Assembly (NCBI GenBank): GCA_032718475.1
Contig: JAUCBJ010003230.1
Span: 1 to 26,153, forward strand
Direction: 5' to 3'
Length of the DNA: 26,153 nucleotides
Origin: Nemertoderma westbladi
Taxonomy: Eukaryota; Xenacoelomorpha; Nemertodermatida; Nemertodermatidae
Position numbers and translations under genes: made by a program. Below, piece after piece: positions 19,701 to 26,153 of this stretch (positions are counted from its first letter, which is position 1; each line of letters opens with the position of its first letter). Under the pieces are notes generated by a model, which saw only the letters and a program-made list of their open reading frames with translations, was not told the DNA's origin and did no database searches.

Positions 19701-22700
19701 ATGCATGAACTGCTGAGTGTTTCCGCTAGATTGCGAACTGTTAACATGCCTTCTCCGGTTAACCCGCTGGTCTCTGTGTCTTCTTCGGGTAACCGGCTGG
19801 TCTCTGTATCTGCTCCAGTTAACCCGCTGGTCTCTGTGTCTGCTCCAGTTAACCCGCTGGTCACTGTGTCTGCTCAAGTTAACCCGCTGGTTTCTGTGTC
19901 CGCTCCAGTTAACCCGCTGGTCTCTGTGTCTGCTCCAGTTAAACCGCTGGTCTCTGTGTCTGCTCCAGTTAACCCGCTGGTCTCTGTGTCTGCTCCAGTT
20001 AACCCGCTGGTCTTTGTGTCTGCTCCAGTTAACCCGCTGGTCTCTGTGTCTGCTCCATTTAACCCGCTGGTCTCTGTGTCTGCTCCAGTTAACCCGCTGG
20101 TCACTGTGTCTGCTCCAGTTAACCCGCTGGTCTCTGTGTCTGCTCCAGTTAACCCGCTGGTCTCTGTGTCTGCTCCAGTTAACCCGCTGGTCTTTGTGTC
20201 TGCTCCAGTTAACCCGCTGGTCTCTGTGTCTGCTCCAGTTAACCTGCTGGTCTCTGTGTCTGCTCCAGTTAAACCGCTGGTCACTGTGTCTGCTCCAGTT
20301 AACCCGCTGGTCTCTGTGTCTGCTCGAGTTAACCCGCTGGTCTATGTGTCTGCTCCAGTTAACCCGCTGGTCTCTGTGTCTGCTCCAGTTAACCCGCTGG
20401 TCTCTGTGTCTGCTCCAGTTAAACCGCTGGTCTTTGTGTCTGCTCCAGTTAACCCGCTGGTCTCTGTGTCTGCTCCAGTTAACCCGCTGGTCTCTGTGTC
20501 TGCTCAAGTTAACCCGCTGGTCTCTGTGTCTGCTCCAGTTAACCCGCTGGTCTTTGTGTCTGCTCAAGTTAACCCGCTGGTCTCTGTGTCTTCTTCGGGT
20601 AACCGGCTGGTCTCTGTATCTGCTCCAGTTAACCCGCAGGTCTCTGTGTCTGCTCCATTTAACCCGCTGGTCTTTGTGTCTGCTCCAGTTAACCCGCTGG
20701 TCTCTGGGTCTGCTCCAGTTAACCCGCTGGTCTTTGTGTCTGCTCCAGTTAATCCGCTGGTCACTGTGTCTGCTCCAGTTAACCCGCTGGTCTTTGTGTC
20801 TGCTCCAGTTAACCCGCTGGTCTCTGTGTCTGCTCCAGTTAACCTGCTGGTCTCTGTGTCTGCTCCAGTTAACCCGCTGGTCACTGTGTCTGCTCCAGTT
20901 AACCCGCTGGTCTCTGTGTCTGCTCCAGTTAACCCGCTGGTCTATGTGTCTGCTCCAGTTAACCCGCTGGTCTCTGTGTCTGCTCCAGTTAACCCGCTGG
21001 TCTCTGTGTCTGCTCCAGTTAAACCGCTGGTCTTTGTGTCTGCTCCAGTTAACCCGCTGGTCTCTGTGTCTGCTCCAGTTAACCCGATGGTCTCTGTGTC
21101 TGCTCCAGTTAACCCGCTGGTCACTGTGTCTGCTCCAGTTAACCCGCTGGTCTCTGTGTCTGCTCCAGTTAACCCGCTGGTCTATGTGTCTGCTCCAGTT
21201 AACCCGCTGGTCTCTGTGTCTGCTCAAGTTAACCCGCTGGTCTCTGTGTCTGCTCCAGTTAACCCGCTGGTCTTTGTGTCTGCTCAAGTTAACCCGCTGG
21301 TCTCTGTGTCTTCTTCGGGTAACCGGCTGGTCTCTGTATCTGCTCCAGTTAACCCGCAGGTCTCTGTGTCTGCTCCATTTAACCCGCTGGTCTTTGTGTC
21401 TGCTCCAGTTAACCCGCTGGTCTCTGGGTCTGCTCCAGTTAACCCGCTGGTCTTTGTGTCTGCTCCAGTTAATCCGCTGGTCACTGTGTCTGCTCCAGTT
21501 AACCCGCTGGTCTTTGTGTCTGCTCCAGTTAACCCGCTGGTCTCTGTGTCTGCTCCAGTTAACCTGCTGGTCTCTGTGTCTGCTCCAGTTAACCCGCTGG
21601 TCACTGTGTCTGCTCCAGTTAACCCGCTGGTCTCTGTGTCTGCTCCAGTTAACCCGCTGGTCTATGTGTCTGCTCCAGTTAACCCGCTGGTCTCTGTGTC
21701 TGCTCCAGTTAACCCGCTGGTCTCTGTGTCTGCTCCAGTTAAACCGCTGGTCTTTGTGTCTGCTCCAGTTAACCCGCTGGTCTCTGTGTCTGCTCCAGTT
21801 AACCCGCTGGTCTCTGTGTCTGCTCCAGTTAAACCGCTGGTCACTGTGTCTGCTCCAGTTAACCCGCTGGTCTCTGTGTCTGCTCCAGTTAAACCGCTGG
21901 TCACTGTGTCTGCTCCAGTTAACCCGCTGGTCTCTGTGTCTGCTCAAGTTAACCCGCTGGTCTCTGTGTCTGCTCCAGTTAACCCGCTGGTCTTTGTGTC
22001 TGCTCAAGTTAACCCGCTGGTCTCTGTGTCTTCTTCGGGTAACCGGCTGGTCTCTGTATCTGCTCCAGTTAACCCGCAGGTCTCTGTGTCTGCTCCATTT
22101 AACCCGCTGGTCTTTGTGTCTGCTCCAGTTAACCCGCTGGTCTCTGGGTCTGCTCCAGTTAACCCGCTGGTCTTTGTGTCTGCTCCAGTTAATCCGCTGG
22201 TCACTGTGTCTGCTCCAGTTAACCCGCTGGTCTTTGTGTCTGCTCCAGTTAACCCGCTGGTCTCTGTGTCTGCTCCAGTTAACCTGCTGGTCTCTGTGTC
22301 TGCTCCAGTTAACCCGCTGGTCACTGTGTCTGCTCCAGTTAACCCGCTGGTCTCTGTGTCTGCTCCAGTTAACCCGCTGGTCTATGTGTCTGCTCCAGTT
22401 AACCCGCTGGTCTCTGTGTCTGCTCCAGTTAACCCGCTGGTCTCTGTGTCTGCTCCAGTTAAACCGCTGGTCTTTGTGTCTGCTCCAGTTAACCCGCTGG
22501 TCTCTGTGTCTGCTCCAGTTAACCCGCTGGTCTCTGTGTCTGCTCCAGTTAAACCGCTGGTCTTTGTGTCTGCTCCAGTTAACCCGCTGGTCTCTGTGTC
22601 TGCTCCAGTTAACCCGCTGGTCTCTGTGTCTGCTCCAGTTAAACCGCTGGTCACTGTGTCTGCTCCAGTTAACCCGCTGGTCTCTGTGTCTGCTCCAGTT

Positions 22701-25700
22701 AAACCGCTGGTCACTGTGTCTGCTCCAGTTAACCCGCTGGTCTCTGTGTCTGCTCCAGTTAACCCGCTGGTCTCTGTGTCTGCTCCAGTTAACCCGCTGG
22801 TCTCTGTGTCTGCTCCAGTTAACCCGCTGGTCTCTGTGTCTGCTCCAGTTAACCCGCTGGTCTCTGTGTCTGCTCCAGTTAACCCGCTGGTCTCTGTGTC
22901 TGCTCCAGTTAACCCGCTGGTCTCTGTGTCTGCTCCAGTTAACCCGCTGGTCTCTGTGTCTGCTCCAGTTAACCCGCTGGTCTCTGTGTCTGCTCCTGTG
23001 AATACACTGGTTTCTGCAGCTGCGTCTGAAACAGTCTCAGCTACTGTGCCTCCCAGTGCACCTGTCACGAAGGACTTAATCAATATATGCGTATTAAATG
23101 CTCAATCTGTCAACAACAAGGCAGCTTTTATTAAGGACTATATGGTGGACAACAAGATTGATATTATGGCAATAACAGAATCGTGGTTAAAAGGAACTGC
23201 AGATGACAATAAGGTGGTTGGTGAAATATGTCCCAGGGGTTACACACTACGAGACGAGCCAAGAACCCGATCTAGGGGTGGAGGCGTGGCCTGCATATAT
23301 AGATTATGTCTGAAATTGAAACGCTGTCCGTGTGATCTAGTATACGCCAGCTTTGAGTACATTGAGTTCACAATGACACACAGTTACACACTTACTCGGA
23401 TCATCATCATATATCGTACATATCCCTCCCGTGAAAATGGGCTTACAGCTAATTTATTCTTTGAACAATTTGCTGACTTCATGCAACATACAATTACAAA
23501 ACCGGGAGTAATTGCTATTGTTGGGGATTTTAATTTCCATGTTGACGTTTCGTCTGATATGGACGCTATAGAATTTAATAATATCCTTAGTTGTTTTGGT
23601 CTAGTTCAGTTAGTTAACGGGCCGACCCATAGACACGGCCATACGTTGGATTTAGTAGTTACACATAATGATGAGTCTCACATGTACAAGAATGTGTATG
23701 CTCGGGACATTGGCCTGTCCGACCACTACGCAGTTCATTTCAATCTGAATCTTTCGAAGCCTGTGGTGACCACAGAATCTTTCACATATAGAAATATTAA
23801 AAATATCAAGTTAGATGATTTCACAAATGATTTGCGCAATTCTTTGTGTTGCCAGCCACAATATAGTAACAATATTGACGATGTTGTGCAACTATATAAT
23901 GATACCCTTACAACCATCATGGATATACATGCCCCGGAGAAATGTAAGACTGTACGTACAGAAATCAAGGCTGCCTGGTATAGTGAGGACATAGCTAAGG
24001 AAAAGAGGAAGCGCCGGCGGTTGGAACGGAAATACCATAAAACTAGACTTACAGTGGATTGTATTGCTTTTAGAACTCAGTGCAAAGTGGTTTCAGATGC
24101 TATTGTTTTTGCAAAGGAATCCTACTATGGGGATATAATTAGAAATAATTCAGGTAACCAAAAGATGCTATATTCTGTAATCAATAAACTATTATATCGC
24201 AAGAAGAATTGTCTACCGGAACGAGAATCTGATGAGGAGTTAGCTAACGTATTCGGAGATTATTTCGACAAAAAGATTGAAGGTATACGGAGAGATATAT
24301 TACACCCTCAACAAGGCTCTCGGCCATTGATTGGGCCCACTGTTCTGACCGAAGTAAACGCCCAATCGATTGGGCCGGTTGCTCATACGGAAACAATTCC
24401 TATACTAGTTCGTCCGACATTGGCGGGAATGGCGACACCGACGGAAACGAAATCTCACCCTATTGGACTGGGTGACCCGGCGGCTTTTAACACCCCAACG
24501 GTTACGGATCAAGGATTTAGCTCTTTCCGTGAAATTTCCACTGAGGAGACGAAGGAACTTATAAATAACTCGAAATCTAAAACGAGTCCGCGCGACCCGA
24601 TGCCGACGAGCTTGGTCAAGCTGTCCATCAATCTGCTGCTGCCTCTTATTACCTGTATTATTAATATGTCATTGTCTATGGGTACAGTTCCATCTCTGTT
24701 TAAGGAGGCAGTGTTAACACCAGTCCTTAAGAAGATAAAATTGGACCCAGAAATTCTTAAAAACTTCAGGCCGGTCTCCAACTTGCTTTACATTTCGAAA
24801 TTAATAGAAAAGGTCGTCGCAAACCAGCTGATTCAATATATGAATATTCACAACCTACATGAGCCGATGCAAAGCGCATACAGGCACCACCACGGAACAG
24901 AAACAGCACTTCTTTCAGTAAATGATTCTATTCTCCGCAGCATCGACTCAGGTTCAGCAGTGCTAGTTGTTCTCTTGGATTTATCTGCAGCGTTCGACAC
25001 GGTTGAACATGAGAAACTCTTAGAAATTCTTAAGTCTGATATAGGGATAACTGGAAATGCACTTAAATGGTTCAAATCATATTTGTCTGATCGTAAACAG
25101 CAAGTTCGTGTTGGTAGTCATTATTCTACATACAGAGACCTAAAGTATGGATTGCCACAAGGTTCTGTGCTCAGGCCGCTACTATTTACAATTTATACAC
25201 GCTCTTTATCTGCTGTAATAAAAAAGCATGGTTTATCATACCATCTGTATGCTGATGATACTCAAATATATATCAGTTTCAAATCTGTAAATATTGATTC
25301 AGCAGTTCAGGTGACTGAGGATTGCCTAAATGATATTCAGAAATGGATGTACACATATATGCTCAAGATGAACTCCGAGAAAACCGAAGTGCTGCTACTG
25401 CAGTCGCGATTTGGCACATCAGTTGACAACCCACAAATACGTATTGGTAACGACGTGGTGGGCTGCAGCACCGATGCCCGCAATATCGGCTTTACTATGG
25501 ATCATTATATGACGTTCAGTAAACAAATATCTCTAACTGTTCGCAGTGCGTTTTACCACATCCGAAATCTATCAAAAATACGGCGGTGTTTAGCAAAACA
25601 TGACCTCGAAACGCTAATCCACGCATTTATCACCAGCTCTTTAGACAATAACAATTCGTTATATTATGGATTGCCAGACAAATATATAAACAAACTACAA

Positions 25701-26099
25701 TATGTCCAGAACTCTGCGGCGCGCCTACTAACAGGCACAAAGAAACGAGAACATATTAAACCTGTGCTCAAATATCTCCACTGGTTGCCTGTATTGCGAC
25801 GCATTGACTTTAAGATTGTACTTATAGTATATAAGTGTATCAATGGCTACGCTCCGAGCTATTTAAAGAATTTGCTGACCCGGTACATTCCTCATCGTTC
25901 TCTGCGTTCAGGTGATGATGAACTAACTCTGGTTGCGCCTCGTTATCGGCTAGAAAGTTACGGGAGGCGGGCTTTCTCAGTTGCCGGGCCCCGTTTATGG
26001 AACGCTCTCCCTTATTCGGTCCGCAGTGCACACACCGTGGAATTGTTTAAGTCGCGGCTGAAAACACACTACTTTTCGTTAGAATACGTAATTAACTAA
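19701..26099 (+). CDS. LINE ORF2: decapeptide-repeat N-terminus, APE endonuclease, reverse transcriptase
   Basis: 2132 codons without a stop. Residues ~17-1105 are about 109 copies of a decapeptide of the type SAPVNPLVSV. An APE-like endonuclease follows with LNAQS (N1133), TESWL (E1160), GDFNFHVD (D1276), THRHGHTLDL and SDH (H1342), the full visible catalytic set. A linker contains a Thr/Pro/Ile-rich stretch (~1535-1600). RT follows with FRPVSN (from F1689), DLSAAFDTV (D1760, D1766), GLPQGSVLRPLLF and YADDTQIY (Y1850, DD1852-1853). The C-terminal region has RRIDFKIVLIVYKCINGYAPSY split by short basic segments and GRRAFSVAGPRLWNALP. The usual CR1/L2 ORF2 is roughly 900-1000 residues, so the repeat doubles it. 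All key residues appear intact, yet the element is 5'-truncated. The start at 19701 is the first ATG after the ORF1 stop. Confidence 0.92.
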   Translation: MHELLSVSARLRTVNMPSPVNPLVSVSSSGNRLVSVSAPVNPLVSVSAPVNPLVTVSAQVNPLVSVSAPVNPLVSVSAPVKPLVSVSAPVNPLVSVSAPVNPLVFVSAPVNPLVSVSAPFNPLVSVSAPVNPLVTVSAPVNPLVSVSAPVNPLVSVSAPVNPLVFVSAPVNPLVSVSAPVNLLVSVSAPVKPLVTVSAPVNPLVSVSARVNPLVYVSAPVNPLVSVSAPVNPLVSVSAPVKPLVFVSAPVNPLVSVSAPVNPLVSVSAQVNPLVSVSAPVNPLVFVSAQVNPLVSVSSSGNRLVSVSAPVNPQVSVSAPFNPLVFVSAPVNPLVSGSAPVNPLVFVSAPVNPLVTVSAPVNPLVFVSAPVNPLVSVSAPVNLLVSVSAPVNPLVTVSAPVNPLVSVSAPVNPLVYVSAPVNPLVSVSAPVNPLVSVSAPVKPLVFVSAPVNPLVSVSAPVNPMVSVSAPVNPLVTVSAPVNPLVSVSAPVNPLVYVSAPVNPLVSVSAQVNPLVSVSAPVNPLVFVSAQVNPLVSVSSSGNRLVSVSAPVNPQVSVSAPFNPLVFVSAPVNPLVSGSAPVNPLVFVSAPVNPLVTVSAPVNPLVFVSAPVNPLVSVSAPVNLLVSVSAPVNPLVTVSAPVNPLVSVSAPVNPLVYVSAPVNPLVSVSAPVNPLVSVSAPVKPLVFVSAPVNPLVSVSAPVNPLVSVSAPVKPLVTVSAPVNPLVSVSAPVKPLVTVSAPVNPLVSVSAQVNPLVSVSAPVNPLVFVSAQVNPLVSVSSSGNRLVSVSAPVNPQVSVSAPFNPLVFVSAPVNPLVSGSAPVNPLVFVSAPVNPLVTVSAPVNPLVFVSAPVNPLVSVSAPVNLLVSVSAPVNPLVTVSAPVNPLVSVSAPVNPLVYVSAPVNPLVSVSAPVNPLVSVSAPVKPLVFVSAPVNPLVSVSAPVNPLVSVSAPVKPLVFVSAPVNPLVSVSAPVNPLVSVSAPVKPLVTVSAPVNPLVSVSAPVKPLVTVSAPVNPLVSVSAPVNPLVSVSAPVNPLVSVSAPVNPLVSVSAPVNPLVSVSAPVNPLVSVSAPVNPLVSVSAPVNPLVSVSAPVNPLVSVSAPVNTLVSAAASETVSATVPPSAPVTKDLINICVLNAQSVNNKAAFIKDYMVDNKIDIMAITESWLKGTADDNKVVGEICPRGYTLRDEPRTRSRGGGVACIYRLCLKLKRCPCDLVYASFEYIEFTMTHSYTLTRIIIIYRTYPSRENGLTANLFFEQFADFMQHTITKPGVIAIVGDFNFHVDVSSDMDAIEFNNILSCFGLVQLVNGPTHRHGHTLDLVVTHNDESHMYKNVYARDIGLSDHYAVHFNLNLSKPVVTTESFTYRNIKNIKLDDFTNDLRNSLCCQPQYSNNIDDVVQLYNDTLTTIMDIHAPEKCKTVRTEIKAAWYSEDIAKEKRKRRRLERKYHKTRLTVDCIAFRTQCKVVSDAIVFAKESYYGDIIRNNSGNQKMLYSVINKLLYRKKNCLPERESDEELANVFGDYFDKKIEGIRRDILHPQQGSRPLIGPTVLTEVNAQSIGPVAHTETIPILVRPTLAGMATPTETKSHPIGLGDPAAFNTPTVTDQGFSSFREISTEETKELINNSKSKTSPRDPMPTSLVKLSINLLLPLITCIINMSLSMGTVPSLFKEAVLTPVLKKIKLDPEILKNFRPVSNLLYISKLIEKVVANQLIQYMNIHNLHEPMQSAYRHHHGTETALLSVNDSILRSIDSGSAVLVVLLDLSAAFDTVEHEKLLEILKSDIGITGNALKWFKSYLSDRKQQVRVGSHYSTYRDLKYGLPQGSVLRPLLFTIYTRSLSAVIKKHGLSYHLYADDTQIYISFKSVNIDSAVQVTEDCLNDIQKWMYTYMLKMNSEKTEVLLLQSRFGTSVDNPQIRIGNDVVGCSTDARNIGFTMDHYMTFSKQISLTVRSAFYHIRNLSKIRRCLAKHDLETLIHAFITSSLDNNNSLYYGLPDKYINKLQYVQNSAARLLTGTKKREHIKPVLKYLHWLPVLRRIDFKIVLIVYKCINGYAPSYLKNLLTRYIPHRSLRSGDDELTLVAPRYRLESYGRRAFSVAGPRLWNALPYSVRSAHTVELFKSRLKTHYFSLEYVIN
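19748..23016. repeat. 30-bp minisatellite inside LINE ORF2, about 109 units with 720-bp higher-order repeat
   Basis: The unit is GCTCCAGTTAACCCGCTGG plus TCTCTGTGTCT, with exactly 30-bp periodicity throughout, so it aligns with every 60-base line. A marker variant (TTCTTCGGGTAACCGGCTGG) occurs at 19781-19791, 20591, 21311 and 22031; the last three are 720 bp (24 units) apart and their surrounding blocks are identical line by line for over 480 bp. The segment 22741-22980 is eight near-identical units. Long open frames on the other strand and in a second plus frame exist only because 30 is divisible by three. Confidence 0.97.
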
Positions 26100-26103
26100 T
26101 TGT

Positions 26104-26145
26104 GTACGCGTACCTGCGCCTTGATTTATTGCCCTTAAAAGGCGC
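26104..26145 (+). other. LINE 3' hairpin and palindrome
   Basis: GTACGCGTAC (26104-26113) is a perfect palindrome. GCGCCTT (26116-26122) pairs with AAGGCGC (26139-26145). A short stem just before the 3' terminus is what CR1/L2-type reverse transcriptases are thought to recognise for target-primed copying. The terminal repeats of the tail lie beyond the window. Confidence 0.55.
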
Positions 26146-26153
26146 GTTATAAA

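Larger units (their letters stand above)
19380..26153 (+). mobile_element. 5'-truncated CR1/L2-like LINE with intact ORF2 (3' end beyond window)
   Basis: Holds the C-terminal part of ORF1 (19380-19622), ORF2 (19701-26099) and the first 54 bases of the 3' region. The 3' region has the palindrome GTACGCGTAC (26104-26113) and a GCGCCTT/AAGGCGC stem (26116-26145), followed by GTTATAAA. A GGCGC..TATAAA-type 3' end resembles CR1/L2 tails. EN plus RT plus the C-terminal RRAFSVAGPRLWNALP block supports the CR1/L2/Rex-like group. The exact clade is not resolved. Confidence 0.85.

Noticed and set aside
19623-22007. 794-codon minus-strand open frame with RHRDQRVNWS-type repeats
   Set aside because: It is the antisense reading of the 30-bp array; it stays open because the unit is divisible by three. 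Only its short non-repeat end lies outside the array, and that has no known domain.
19717-23001. 1094-codon plus-strand open frame in a second frame of the ORF2 array
   Set aside because: It ends within a few bases of the array end and contains no domain, whereas the other frame continues into endonuclease and RT.

Overview
The window looks like nuclear DNA from an invertebrate animal, probably marine. It holds one recognisable host gene segment (the last coding exon of a dystroglycan gene, with a splice acceptor), several animal-type non-LTR retrotransposons, foldback elements and a great deal of minisatellite DNA. AGGCCTAT-type words scattered through the AT-rich parts remind me of echinoderm or hemichordate genomes, but that is only an impression. 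The species cannot be fixed from this window.

Layout, left to right. 1-1382 and 3720-5101 are two copies of one non-coding repeat in direct orientation. Between them lies AT-rich DNA with G-tracts and a 40-bp palindrome. 5138-6388 is a 45-bp minisatellite that runs to within about 30 bp of the splice acceptor of the dystroglycan exon (6421-7647, + strand). A 36-bp array carrying regularly spaced AATAAA hexamers starts a few bases after the dystroglycan stop codon, and a 555-bp terminal-inverted-repeat element (7950-8504) splits it. 9137-14876 is a foldback element cut open by an R2-like, RLE-type retrotransposon on the minus strand (9669-14485). The insertion left an 18-bp target-site duplication. 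14877-16770 is AT-rich with nothing I recognise. 16774-18709 is a 34-bp minisatellite that butts directly onto a broken LINE reverse-transcriptase fragment (18711-19185, minus strand). 19380 to the window end is a 5'-truncated LINE of CR1/L2-like type with the end of ORF1, an intact giant ORF2 (2132 codons) and the start of the 3' tail.

The main theme is the association of tandem arrays with coding sequence and retroelements. Five arrays occupy roughly 7.5-8 kb of 26 kb. In two unrelated retrotransposons a 30-bp (10-codon) array sits inside the coding sequence: between RT motifs B and C in the RLE element, and N-terminal to the endonuclease in the CR1/L2-like ORF2. In the latter about 109 decapeptide repeats remain in frame with complete endonuclease and RT motifs. 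ORF1 and ORF2 of that element share a frame and are separated by a single UGA followed by CUA, a context known for stop-codon readthrough. The two arrays flanking the dystroglycan exon carry donor-like and polyadenylation-like motifs and could affect RNA processing of a conserved adhesion receptor. All functional statements are inferences from sequence.
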